Assembly: GCA_033439295.1 (NCBI GenBank) | Contig: JAVTLE010000003.1 | Coordinates: forward strand, 310,001 to 374,000 | Reading direction: 5' to 3' | DNA: 64,000 bases | DNA from: Deuterostichococcus epilithicus | Taxonomy: Eukaryota; Chlorophyta; Trebouxiophyceae; Prasiolales; Stichococcaceae | Part shown: in pieces, positions 21,947-32,719 of the stretch | Numbering within the stretch: position 1 is the stretch's first letter | Layout of the letters: every line of letters begins with the position of its first letter | The notes under the pieces: model-generated | The model's input: only the letters and a program-made list of their open reading frames with translations | Databases searched by the model: none | Told to the model about the DNA's origin: nothing | Position numbers and translations under genes: made by a program

Positions 21947-24900
21947 ATGCGCGCGTCCAAGCATCTGCAGCGGTTGCTCAATGCATCATCTGGCAACTCA
22001 GCATGTACCAGCAGTGGTGCCGCATCGCATGCACCATGGAGTTGGGCATGCAGCCCTGAAGCCATGTTTAGGTGCAGCGCCGGTTGCGGCGCCCACGCGG
22101 CTGCTGTGTCGTCCAATGCGTACGACACAGTCCCAATTGCGCAGCAGGCGCGCGCGGGGCGGCATCACAGCCCGGAGAGCCACGTACCTGCACCGCGCAG
22201 CGCACCAGCGCTCCAGCGGCAAGTGCATCAACAGCGCCTCTTCACAGCCCTGGCCGAGCGCATCGCAGAGGACGAGACCGATCACCCGGAGCCGCCTGCG
22301 CGAGCGCCTGCCCAGCATGCCAGGCCAGTCAGGCAGCGGCCCAGGATCCCGGCGCTGCCATCAGTGGAGGAGGTCAGGGCACAACTATGTGGCGACAACA
22401 GCGGCGCTGGCTGCTCGTCAGCAGCGGCCGGGCCGCCGGCGGCAGATGCAGCAGCCGATGACGGCGACTCGCTGGACTGGCGGCGCTTAGTGGCGGCCAT
22501 CCGCCAGGGGCAGCTGACGGAGCCGGACGCCGGCGCCGTCCTGACCGACACCTTCCAGTGCGTTTTGTCTGAAACCACCTTTGGAGTCTTTCTGGAAGAT
22601 TGAGCTGCCCTCCTGAACATGTGCAAGTTGTAAGCTGCAAGTCGTAAGCTGATGGGCTGGCCACATCGCTGGCCATGAAGCAGCACCCCACGCTGCCATG
22701 TCCTGAACTGCCTGTTGACGTGTGACATCTGCGTGCCGCGCGCAGGCGGCGGCACACCTACTTGCGCATCTCGCTGACGGAGCGGTGCAACCTGCGATGC
22801 CTGTACTGCATGCCGGCGGAGGGTGTCGACCTGTCGCCGAGCGGCGAGCTGCTGACGTCGGAGGAGATCCTTCGCCTGGTGCGGGCCTCATGTCTGTTTG
22901 ACTTCGGACGGCTGTTGTGCAGCGCCGTCCCGGCCCAGACTGCGCCCCGACACTCGGCACACTCTCGCTAGCAGAACATCACAGCGGCATGGCGGCCGGA
23001 CTGAAAGTGCGCATGGGCAAACATGTGGCACAGGTGGGATAGAGGGGCCAGCAAGGTGCCGCTTTCGTGCCTCCCAGCAGCACTGCAGGTGGGCGTCGTC
23101 CATGACTTGATTTCAGCTGATCCTGCCGCAGGCGGCGCTGTTTGTGGACGCCGGCATCACCAAAATCCGGCTGACGGGCGGCGAGCCGACGCTGCGGCGC
23201 GACATCGTGGAGCTGACCGGCGCGCTGGCGGCGCTGCCGGGATGCGAGGCGGTCGGCATCACCACCAACGGCATCGCGCTGCAGCGCAAGCTGGCCGCCC
23301 TGAAGGGGAATGGTGCATGCCCCAGCTGGGCTGTCGCGTTGCTTGTCAAATCCGGCACCTTTGCTGTGGGCTTCTTTAGCGCGTGGACCCCCCGCTGCAC
23401 GGGTGGCCTCTTGAGGCTGAGCCGGACAGCTGCGTCGCAACTGGCCGGACGGGCGTTCGCTCGCTGGGCATCATACGACTTTCCCGCTGGCCGTCCGCGC
23501 TGGCTGCCAGCCGAATGTCATGTGCAGCCTGGCGCCTACTTGCAGTGACCCGATTGAGGCTGTCGTCAGCCATTCCCTCCTGCGGCCTGCAGTGCAGATG
23601 AAGGCAGCAGCATGCCCGCAACCTCCAGGCCAAAGTCAAACCCAGACCACGCGCGTGATGTTCTCGATGTCACAACTCATGTCAGCCTGGACGTGCTGTG
23701 GGCGGAGCGCCTCGAGGTCCACAGTCAGCTACGAGAAATATCAAACATCTGAATCCCTGGCTGCATGTCGTGCGCAGGCCTGGGCCTGCCGAACATCAGC
23801 TCGGACACGCTGCGGCCAGAGCGCTTCGAGGCATGTATTTGGGGTTTTTTTGGGCATGCATGCCCTCGAGCTGCGTCTTCCACAACTCGGCCGCGTCTGT
23901 GCGCAGGCCTGGGGCTGCTCAACATCAGCCTGGACACGCTGCGGCCGGAACGCTTTGAGGCGATGACGCGGCGCAAGGGCCTGGAGCGGGTGCTGTCCAC
24001 GCTCCACCAGGCGGTCGACCTGGGCTACGACCCCGTCAAGGTGGGGTGGCGCTCCATTCCGGAAACTCGAGCCGATTTCTGAGCTTCGGAACCGGAGGGC
24101 TCGGGCCTGGAGCGGGTTTCGTTGTAAATTTGACAGGCGGTCGACATGGGCTGCGACCCGCCAGAGGCTGCTGATATAAAACCAACCCAACAGACGATGG
24201 GGGCCTTCACACGGCATGCAGAGCCGTTGTGCAGCATGAACGGTGGGTGGGATTGTGCCGACGACACGTCGGTGTGTGGTTGGGGCTGTGCCTTGGAACT
24301 GCGCCTGGGGACCCGCGGCACCGAGGCGGGGAGTGGCGAGAAGCATGTGCACAGGGGTGCAGGTCGACGCAGCGGTGATGCGGGAGGGCACGACGACAAG
24401 CTGGGAGACCACCTTGACAGCCATGACAGCCTGACCCAAGCGAAGGGTTGGACATTCTTTTGATGGACATTTGGCTTTCATGAACCTCATCCTTTGTTTT
24501 GTCTTTGCGGTGTGCAGGTCAACGTGGTGGTCATGCGGGGCCAGAACGACGACGAGCTGCTGGACTTCGTGGAGCTCACGCGGCATGCGCCGCTCAACGT
24601 GCGCTTCATCGAGTACATGCCCTTCGACGGTAACGTGTGGGCGGAGCCCAAGATGGTGACCTACCGCCAGATGCTGGACGCCATCCGAGAGGCGTACCCG
24701 CAAGGCCTGCACCGCTGCCAGGTGGGCTTGCGATTCAGGGTTCAGGGTTGGGTTTGTGACCTGGATAACACATGCAGTTTTGGCTGCTGGTGTGACGGTC
24801 GTGGTTGCCCAAGCATGCTGCTCACAGCCGCACGCCAGTGCCTCGGTGCCCGGATTCGTGCCTGGATCGCACACTGGATCACTGTGCAACGGCGCCTCAG

Positions 24901-25673
24901 TTCAGGAAGGGTGTTCATATCCTCGCGCATGGCTGCAGAGGGTTGCTGCGCAGCTGCGTGTAGCACACGAGTCGACAGTGCGCTGCACGTCCCAAAACTG
25001 CATTGTCGGATGCTGTTGCACTGCTTGCCAGTGGAAAATTCCAGTTGAAGAACTCACTATATTCCTTGCCAAAACTGCCCGCAGGACGCTCGGGGGGAGG
25101 TTGCTAAGAACTTCAGGGTGCCGGGATTCCGGGGCACAGTATCGTTCGTGACCTCCATGACCAGCGCCTTCTGCGGCGACTGCAACCGCCTGCGCCTCAT
25201 GGCCGATGGCAACCTCAAGGTGGATCCCTGGATCCCCGCCAAGCTCAAGCCTGTTGCTCCTCGTCTTACGGCGATTGTGACCGCGGCCTTGGCGGGCCTC
25301 TTTGGGCTGCTGCGCCACAGCAGCCGGGGCCGCTGCCTCACGAACCTGGCTGCGGGGCGTGCCGCGTGCCCATGAGCGGACCATAAAGCAGCGGGGGCGT
25401 CGAGCCGCCCAGCCCCAGAGCGAACACAATCGCAAAGCCTCACTCTGCCTCAAAGGCCCTCCTGTGCTCTCGACTGCTTCTCAATCGCTTCCGCAGGTTT
25501 GCCTGTTTGGCGCCAACGAGGTAAGCCTGCGGGATGCGATGCGGGAGGGCGCGACGGACGATGAGCTGCGGGCCATCATCTCGGCGGCTGTCGACCGAAA
25601 GAAGGCGGCGCACGCCGGCATGTTCGAGATAGCGCGCACCAGGAACCGCTCCATGGTCAAGATCGGCGGCTGA
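21947..25673 (+). CDS. CNX2: Molybdenum cofactor biosynthesis protein CNX2 (GTP 3',8-cyclase, MoaA)
   Basis: Radical-SAM enzyme that turns GTP into 3',8-cyclo-7,8-dihydro-GTP, the first step of molybdenum cofactor synthesis; the plant enzyme is mitochondrial. Seven exons join in frame to about 524 residues: 21947-22557, 22746-22878, 23132-23312, 23907-24040, 24518-24721, 25085-25219, 25497-25673. ATG 21947 gives a mitochondrial-type presequence ([18 protein letters not shown]); about 200 residues precede the core, longer than in land plants. The N-terminal 4Fe-4S motif is intact in [13 protein letters not shown], followed by LTGGEPTLR and [14 protein letters not shown]. The C-terminal cluster is CxxC-x13-C in [19 protein letters not shown], and the protein ends in the essential Gly-Gly (MVKIGG). 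Two decayed copies of exon 4 lie in the intron before it, and a partial copy of its 3' end lies in the next intron. Confidence 0.93.
23684..24170 (+). repeat. Exon-4 echoes inside CNX2 introns
   Basis: The intact exon 4 (23907-24040) is preceded by two imperfect copies of its beginning, at about 23684-23716 and 23777-23831. It is followed by an imperfect copy of its 3' end at about 24100-24170 (CAGGCGGTCGAC recurs). The same two upstream copies occur in the older CNX2 fragment at 16881-17040, so they predate the 6.9-kb duplication. Stops or altered frames in the extra copies mean only one version can be used. Confidence 0.75.
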
Positions 25674-26196
25674 GGATGCAAGCAGGTGAGGCCGGAGGCG
25701 GCGGGGGCCTAAGTCGCTCTAGGCGCTCGGGTGTCTTTTGGCGACTCAGTCGACACTGCCACGTGCTGTGGTGGGGCCTGCTTCAACTGGGTGCCAGAAT
25801 CCCCGCTCTCCAGGTGCGTCAATTGACCGGCTCCCCGGCTGCATTCCGCAGGAGCTGCACTAGGTGGTGAGCCAGGACAGCCGCATTGAGACTTGCGCAA
25901 TTTTGATTGCTGGGTCGTGCGAGCGGCCGCAGGTGGTGTTTCAGTTTGCAGATGGCTTTGCTCTGTCTAAATATTGTGCATGTGTGGTTTCGTTTAATTG
26001 TCGCTGAGAACAACCTAAGATTCATCCAAGATGTTCAGGGCGTGTAAGCCTGATGATGCTACAGATGACAAACAAACGATTCTCATGCAGCCCGTCCATT
26101 CTGATCTATCTGGATGTCAACGCCTCCCGGTGCAACGCAGCAGGTTGATACACTGTGATACACCGCTAAAATACATATGTGGTACAACCGAAAATT
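25674..26196. other. Convergent intergenic region, CNX2 / VOC gene
   Basis: About 520 bp holding the 3' UTRs of two convergent genes. A TGTAA occurs on the plus strand near 26044. No gene, repeat or RNA signal was recognised. Confidence 0.5.
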
Positions 26197-27683
26197 TCAC
26201 TCAACCACGTAGCGTGCGAAGAGGTTCTCGGGCTTCGACATAGCCTTGAACTCCAGCGAATTCCCGCTGCGGCAGCAGGCACTAACAATTGGCAACTGGG
26301 AACATATGCACACCGCCGGCGTGTGCAGGTCACAGTCAAGCTGAGAAACGAGACACATGCAGTTTCGCTGAATGAAACCAAGCCTAGCCAGTTGAGACTC
26401 GCACCTCTTGTCCTGGAAGAACATAGTCCACTGCTCCCCTGGCTGCCCTGTGATTGTTGTTCAAGCACATACGTTGCACAAGCACGAGACGGATAGATGT
26501 TCGAACAGAGAAGTGATCTGCAGACCGGCAGCACAACATCAGGGTGAGGCTGGCATGGTCACACACTGACACTCCCGGAGCGGGGCAGGCTGTACATGCA
26601 ATGCCGGCAAGCAGTGAACACGCAGCCGCAGTTGTGAGCGTCCCTATGGTGAGGCACTTGCCTTGGAAGCGGACGTGCGGCTCGATGATGAAGCCGATGC
26701 CAGCGCTGCGCACCCGATCTGCCAGGTCGTGGAACTGCAGGAAGGGCCACGGCGGGTGCTTCAGCATCAGGGAAAGTCAGCAGCTGAAATGGATGGGTTT
26801 CGCGGCATACTGCCGGTTTCCAGCAGCCAACGAACCCGGCGATCCGAGCACTCAGGGTTCTGATGGCTCTGAGGGTTTGCAGGCAGCCCTCGAATGGGAC
26901 AGTGGTCCAGAACGTTCGCACACTCGTTTCGTGCTGTATGTGCAAGTGCATGAGAGGCGGCCCACCTGTGGCACCGACAGCACGAGGCCAAAGTGCGGCA
27001 CCGGCACCGCATCGCCGTCGACGGCGTTTGCGCTCTTTGCCGCCTCGTAACCCTTGACCTCGTGGCATACTATCTGCACACACGACGATCCAATTTATCA
27101 GTCTGGCAGGCCACCCAGCCTGCAGACTGTAGAAAGGGTCCCTGCTTGCACAACCGGCTAGTGCTGCAGTAACCAGGCGCCCCCGCCATGCAGTGTCGTC
27201 GTGCCAGAGATGGTGCCCACCTGGTGTCCGTACAAGCTGTAGTCCACCCACGTCTTTGCCGAGCGGCCCTCCATGCAGCCCAGCATCCTGTGGCATCATT
27301 GGCCATGACGTACAATGCACATTCTGCTTCATGCATTCAATGGTGGAAAAAGCATGCAATCATGGGTATGATTACCCTCCGTAGAAGTCCCTAGCCGCCT
27401 GGACGTTGTGCACGGGGAAGGCGAGGTGGAATGGCGGGATAGCGGTTGCAGCCTGCGGCGCCGCATTGGCGGCGTCGACTTGCGGCAAGCTGACGGCCGC
27501 ACTCCCAGCTACTGACCGCCTCAAAGTGAAGCTGCATGTGCCGCTGTGCGGCGAGGTCGTGCGAGGCTGCGGAGGTTGCCACGAGCCAATGGACCTGGCC
27601 AGGCGCTGACCTAAAAGGGCGCTGGACCTGTCAACAACAGCGTGTCGTGCCGCATTCATGCCGAGCCTCGTGACTGCGGTCAT
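26197..27683 (-). CDS. VOC/glyoxalase-fold dioxygenase-like protein
   Basis: Member of the vicinal-oxygen-chelate superfamily (glyoxalase, bleomycin-resistance, extradiol dioxygenase fold). Six exons join in frame to about 222 residues: 27683-27376, 27287-27221, 27073-26966, 26734-26662, 26447-26405, 26266-26197. After an Arg/Ser-rich organelle-targeting-like N terminus come [19 protein letters not shown] (first beta strand, putative metal His), [32 protein letters not shown] (second His), and [20 protein letters not shown] with the metal-binding Glu. The exon 4/5 join works only with a GC donor (GCAAGT at 26661-26656). It is probably a single-domain dimeric enzyme in plastid or mitochondrion; no substrate can be assigned. 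Start chosen at ATG 27683. Confidence 0.83.
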
Positions 27684-28505
27684 AGTGAACGGTGTTAGTA
27701 TGATTTTCTGAAAGTCGTAATGGATCGCCGATGCTGCGCGGTGCTGGCGGGATGGGATCGCAACTTCACCAGGATGCACTCTGTCAATCGCGGATGGGCC
27801 TCTGACGGTTTACCAAGCTTGACAATTCGGAACTCTGCCGAACTCGTGCTCTGTGTCGCGTTCATTGCTGAGAGCACAACCATGGCAAGGAGATGGTCGC
27901 CGCGTTCGAATCGCATTCAGAGGAAACCCTGGGGCGAACGCACTTGCTGGCAGCAACTCCCAGCATGGCCAATGGAAGGACCACCTCCGTCATTACGAAC
28001 TAAATATACACGCCACGAAACACAAGCTCACGAGGTTGCACGATGTGCGGATCAAACGCTTGCAGTTCAACAGACAAACAACTTTCACACCGGTCAGATG
28101 CGCCGTGTCTTCAGCGCAGCGACGGTCATGTGCCAGTTCTACGGCGGCAGCATGATACAGTCGTCTGTGCATTGTCAGGGCTCAGGCACGTCCGCGCAGC
28201 GCTTGCCCTGACTGTCGCGACTCGAGCGCGTCACCAGCCATGTGCTTCGTCATGATGCGCTTCCGCTGCAAGCCGGACTAACCTCTCGGACTCGCCCTGA
28301 CCATGCCGTCAGGTTGCAGCAGCAACATTCGTACGCCGAGAGGTTCCGCTCGGCCGCAGTGGCAACTGCTTCCCTGAACAGCTCTGCGTCGTCATTAGCT
28401 GCTTCAAGCGCGGCCACAGCCACGGCTGCTGCTGTCATGCCATTGCCGCCGCTGCGGCTGTCGCCACTGTGCCGCAACGGTCACCATGATGCCGCCGCAG
28501 GCGCG
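27684..28505. other. Intergenic region between VOC gene and coiled-coil gene
   Basis: About 820 bp with the promoter and 5' UTR of the VOC gene and the 3' UTR of the coiled-coil gene (both minus strand). No conserved motif or RNA gene was seen. Confidence 0.45.
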
Positions 28506-31500
28506 TCAGGACCTCGACTTGACGCTGCTGCTGGAGCGCAGCAGGCTGCGGTTGGGGTCACCGCCCAGGATCGCGTGCCTGCGGTGGCAGATCGCCGAAT
28601 GAACGCCATGCGCCACAGATACACTGCTGAGGACCAAGAGGGACCTTCCAATCCTCATGCTGCGGACGACCCAGACTCGAAAAGGGACAGTGGCACCAGC
28701 AGCAGCCCCCATCGGCAGCGCCCTGCTCTGATGGAAAATCGAGGAAAAAGCCCTCACATGCGGGACATCTTGGAGGAGACGGCTCGGTCCTTTGCCTCGC
28801 GGCGGTGCAGGTCCCGCTTCACGCGCGCGTAGCTCTCCGACAGCTCCGCCAGCGCCATCTTTTTGAGCACCAGCTCCGTCATGATGCCCTCGTTTTCCTC
28901 CTTCAGCTGCTCGACCTGTGTTGCAGATGCAGGGTCGAGGGCGTCAGAAGCACGCCAAGTGTCATCCTCGCCAGCACCAGCTCCGCATCATCATGCCCTC
29001 GTTCCCCATCCTTCAGCTGCTCCAGTTGCCAACGAGGTGAGTTTCTGGGGTCAGGCACACGGCAGACGATCTACACGCCATCTCCTTCAGCGGCAGCTCT
29101 GTCGTGATGCCCTCGGGTGATTGAGTCGCTCCGCATAGTTGTGTGCGCCGTCTGGTGCTAGTCGAGTTCATCGAAGCTTCATCTGATGCCGTGCCCTGTG
29201 GCAGCCAATCATGCAAGGGCGACGCAAGCCTGCCACGAGTGCAGCTGGTGAGCGCCTCATCAGGCATCCAGAAAGTCTGCACCACTCCCTTCGCTGTGGG
29301 CCACCAGAGCAGCAGTGCAGGCGCCCCTCGCTATTCGATTGATTCCCGTTGGAGGGCAGCCGCATCACCCGCCGCCATCCAGCAAGGCAGATCAGAGTCT
29401 CGCGCAGCCCCGGGGAGGCGGCAGAGGGCAAGGGGCATCAGGATGAAGTGTGCGCCGCTCGCCTCGGTCTCCAGCAGGCTGTTGAAGAAGGGGTGCCCCG
29501 CGCGGCGGGCGCTGCTGGGCGGCGTGCCGGGGGACTCCATGACTTCGCCGCCTTCGCCGCCGTCGCGGCGGGGGCTGTCCGCGAAGGCGCTGGCGCCCCC
29601 GTTGGTGACGTCCTTGGGCGCCGCCGCGGCGCGCCGCGCATTGGCGGACATGAGCTGCCGCTCGCACTCCATGAGCTGCTGCCCCGTCTCCTGCAACTTG
29701 GCCTCCACCATGAGCTTGGCGCTCTCCATCTGCCGCCTGCAGGGAACAACAAGCGGCTCTTTGAGAGATCAAAGTCCGATTGTACCCGCCTCCTGCAGCT
29801 TGGCCTCCACCATGAGCTTGGCGCTCTCCATCTGCCGCCTGCAAGTTGCACAGCAGCTCATCGGGGGTCCGCGCCTGGAGTCTGCACACCAGCTGCATGC
29901 TGGTTTTCCGAAAGCAGCTGGGCCTCCACCATGAGCTTGGCGCTCTCCATTTGCTGCCTGCAGGGAACAACAAGCGGCTCTGTGAAGGCCTGGACAAGTG
30001 CCAAGCTCTCTGCAGCCTGGACCCGGCTTTTCGAGATGTGTCATACGCCAACGTTTTGCGTCTGCGCACAGGGCAACGGCAGCAACCCTGCGTGCTGAGG
30101 GCGCGCAAGGATCAACAGCGCCTAGGGCAGGCGACGCGCAGCGGGCACGATGATTGAAGGTGCCCCTGCCCGCCTCGCCAGCCTGCGCACCCACCCTGTT
30201 CTCGTCCAGACCGCCTGCGCGCGCGCGGGGTGGCGCGCGCAGCAGCCGGGAGGGTCTCTACTTCCTCACATGTCTTATATGAGAGGCGCACCGCTTGGCC
30301 TCGCTCTCCGTGAGCGACTGCTGCAGCTCGTGCACCTTCTGCTGCGCATTGAACAGCTGCTCGTTCAGCTCCTCGAACTCCTGCTCCACCTCGACCTGCA
30401 CGCAGGTGCCCACAAGTGGTTGTTCCACCCTACATTACTGGCCCACCCCTGCTGGCGGCTCGCTCCTCGCCTCCCTACATGCTGCTCCACTGCCTGCGCA
30501 TGTGCGCGCACATCAGCCAGGTCTTCATTTCTGATGCGCGTCACATCGGCGGCAGTCGCATGCCCCTCCAGGTGCAGCGGCAGCACCTCATATTTCCAGG
30601 CTGAGATGCAAGCAGGCATAGGGTGGCAAAGAGACGGGCCTGGCCATCTGACTGGAGTCCACTGCCGTGGAGGGCGGTGTCTTGTGGTAGGCTGCTGGCA
30701 ATATTGCATCAAAAGCTGCGCTCCTAGCAAGCTGCACGGTGGGTCGGGCGAAGAAGCAAGTGCGAGAGCAGCTGATGACGGGCAGTGCCCACACTAGCAG
30801 CAACGGCGCGCCGCACGGGCGAGGGTAGCCCAAGCCACGTCCGGTGTGGCGTGTGACCACTGTTCCAATTCTTGCACAAAAGCTGGCGCAACCTTTTATA
30901 TGTGCGAGTGCGCAGGTGAAGTGTCAGAGCCGCAGCGTCCGCACCTCGAACTGCATGCAGCGCTGCTGCAAGAAGCTTAGCTCCTGCTCCTTGGCGGCAA
31001 ACGCCTCCTGCGAGAAGCGGCCGCTGATGCGCTTGGTGAGGCCGCCACCGCTGCCGCTGATGCGGGCCTGGTCGCCGGCCTTGGCAGCGGCTGCCGCCTC
31101 AGCGCCGCCCGCCGTCGGCGAGCCGCCGTCCGAGGACGCCTCCCCACCAGAGTCGTTCTGCAGCTCCTGTGATGTGTCCGACACACAGGCCGGCGTAAGG
31201 ATTGGCAAGCGGCATGCCCGGCACTGCTGACGTCGGACAGCTGCAGGAGGATGGCAACTACTTGGAGGATCCCCACGGACGACCTGCAGCATCAAGACGC
31301 AGCCCAACAAGCGCGGCTGGCAGGCGGCCGCACCTGCCACAGAGCGATGTTCTGGTCCTCGAGCTGGGAGATGCGTGCGAGCGCCTCCCGCAGCTGCTCT
31401 TGTGGATCTAGCTCCGCGCCGTTTGGGTCGTCCGCCCGCACCGGCCCCAGTCCTGTGCCGTCATCGCTGCCCTGGTACACCGAGCCCAGGTCCGACAGCT

Positions 31501-32458
31501 CGCCGTCGTCATCCTGCGGGCCGCCCGCCGCGCCGCCGTCCGCGAGGCCATTGGCGGCCTGCCACGCTGCCGCGGCATCGGGCGTCACGGCTGGCTCCGC
31601 CGGCGCCGTGTCGGCGTCTCGCTCTGCCGGAGCCGGCGACGCACCAGCGTCGATGCCTGCTGCTGCTTCGGCCGCATCTGGAGCCGCAAACGCGCCGCCA
31701 TTGCCCCGTCCACTAGCGGCGCCTGCAGCAGGCTGCGGCGGCGGCGCGCCATGTTCGGGACTGCCGGGCGGTGACGCTGCGGGGCTGGCCTCGGCGCCGG
31801 CCTGTTGCTCCATGCCAGGGCTGTCTGGGGGCCGTTCCGCTGTCGTCGAGCCAGCCTCGCTGCTCATGCCTGCAAGGCTGCGGCCGTTCCAGCCGCTGGC
31901 TGTGCCAATGACTGCAGCACCAGTCCACACCGCCGGCTGGCTCCCGAACACTGATGAAGCTTTGAAGCAGGAACCCTGCGCTCAGCGAGACAATAGCGCC
32001 AGCGTCACCGGTGCACAGACCTGGCACAGCGAGCCCTGTGGGAGGTTGTCGCTCAGCTGCAGCAGCACTTTCTGCGCCTGGTCCTGAAACTGCCGCGAAA
32101 GCGGCCAGGAGGACGCCCATCATGAGTATCGTGAAGCAAATGCCGTGTTGCGTGCCGCAAGTTCGGTTGAGTGTGGCATTTGGCAACACTGCCAACAGAT
32201 CAATAGGCATGCGTCGGTCAAACACGCCCTCGCGCGATCGGCAGAAGGTGCCTCCTGTGGAAGGGGATCACAGCAGCATGCAGCATAACAAGTGGCAAAC
32301 GCACGAGGACGTTGCCAAAGCGGACGACGTGCCATGGCTGAGGCGGACGTTGGCCCACCAAGACAACACGCACGCTCACCTACACGCGGTCGATGGCTCA
32401 CAGCATAGCTGCCGTCGCTAGTCGCTCGGTGCTCGTTGAAGATAGACCAGCCCTCGTA
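28506..32458 (-). CDS. Coiled-coil protein with acidic, low-complexity N-terminal part
   Basis: Exons in coding order, 3' part well supported: 31166-30945, 30395-30292, 29736-29463, 28915-28758, 28578-28506. They join in frame and give long heptad-rich helices (FEELNEQLFNAQQKVHELQQ, AKLMVEAKLQETGQQLMECE, VEQLKEENEGIMTELVLKK, LAELSESYARVKRDL), ending in a basic, Ser-rich tail (RSLLRSSSSVKSRS). Before these an exon ending at 31335 encodes an Ala/Glu/Asp/Pro-rich region and a helix LREALARISQLEDQNIALWQ. Two further exons (about 32100-32022, QFQDQAQKVLLQLSDNLP, and about 32458-32381, VYEGWSIFNEHRATSDGSY) probably belong to the 5' part. The start codon is not resolved. The 29463/28915 join uses a GC donor. 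It is probably a cytoskeletal, Golgi-tether or scaffold-type protein; no family is recognised with confidence. Echo copies of two exons lie in its introns. Confidence 0.7.
28858..29120 (-). repeat. Echo copies of the penultimate coiled-coil exon
   Basis: The start of the intact exon (VEQLKEENEGIMTELV, 28915 downwards) is preceded in coding direction by decayed copies at about 29040-28965 (EQLKDGE, then ELVLA) and 29120-29083 (EGITTELPLKEMA). Both lie in the upstream intron, at spacings of about 100-120 bp. Confidence 0.7.
29690..29965 (-). repeat. Three copies of the MESAKLMVEA exon start
   Basis: The nucleotides encoding QMESAKLMVEA occur three times: 29736 downwards (intact exon), about 29840-29795, and about 29960-29917. 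The first and third copies also share the neighbouring intron sequence (CAGGGAACAACAAGCGGCTC), so the repeat unit includes intron as well as exon. The two extra copies lie 5' of the used exon. Confidence 0.8.
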
Positions 32459-32719
32459 CACGCGGCAGCCTGCAAGCTGTACTACACGAGTTTACAGATT
32501 GCGCAGCTGGCTGAACGTGCGAATCAGGGGCTGATGATGAAGAGTCGCTCGCATTCAGTCCCGTCGACGACCCTGACGTGCTTCGCGTCAGCGTCCATGT
32601 GTCATGTACATTTCAGTTGCAATTGTCAAATATATTGCTTGAAGCCTCACATACTGATTCCGGTGATTGATTAGTTCGTGTTCGCGGGGCGCGACATTCT
32701 CATCAGAAGGTTGCACGAC
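32459..32719. promoter_or_regulatory. Divergent intergenic region, coiled-coil gene / F-box-LRR gene
   Basis: The two genes point away from each other here, so this 260-bp interval likely holds both promoters and the unresolved first exon of the coiled-coil gene. A minus-strand ATG near 32598 opens a short frame (MDADAKHVR) that could be that first exon, but no splice join in the right phase was found. Confidence 0.4.

Larger units (their letters stand above)
17041..23822 (+). repeat. Segmental tandem duplication, copy B (about 6.8 kb)
   Basis: Second unit of the tandem duplication. It begins inside an egt1 copy immediately after the CNX2 remnant of copy A, and ends inside the intact CNX2 gene, in an intron at the second decayed exon-4 copy. 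The junction lies near 17040-17060: to the left the sequence matches CNX2 (SLDT motif region), to the right it matches the intron before egt1 exon 13. This is the signature of a head-to-tail duplication with breakpoints in egt1 and CNX2. Confidence 0.8.

Noticed and set aside
24122-24480. Additional CNX2 exon in the intron after exon 4
   Set aside because: The similarity to the exon-4 end is a decayed copy. Exons 4 and 5 already join in frame and match the plant protein without a gap.
28242-28832. 196-codon plus-strand open frame
   Set aside because: It overlaps the last two exons of the coiled-coil gene on the opposite strand, whose frame is supported by splice joins. The plus-strand product is Ala/Ser/Arg-rich with no motif.
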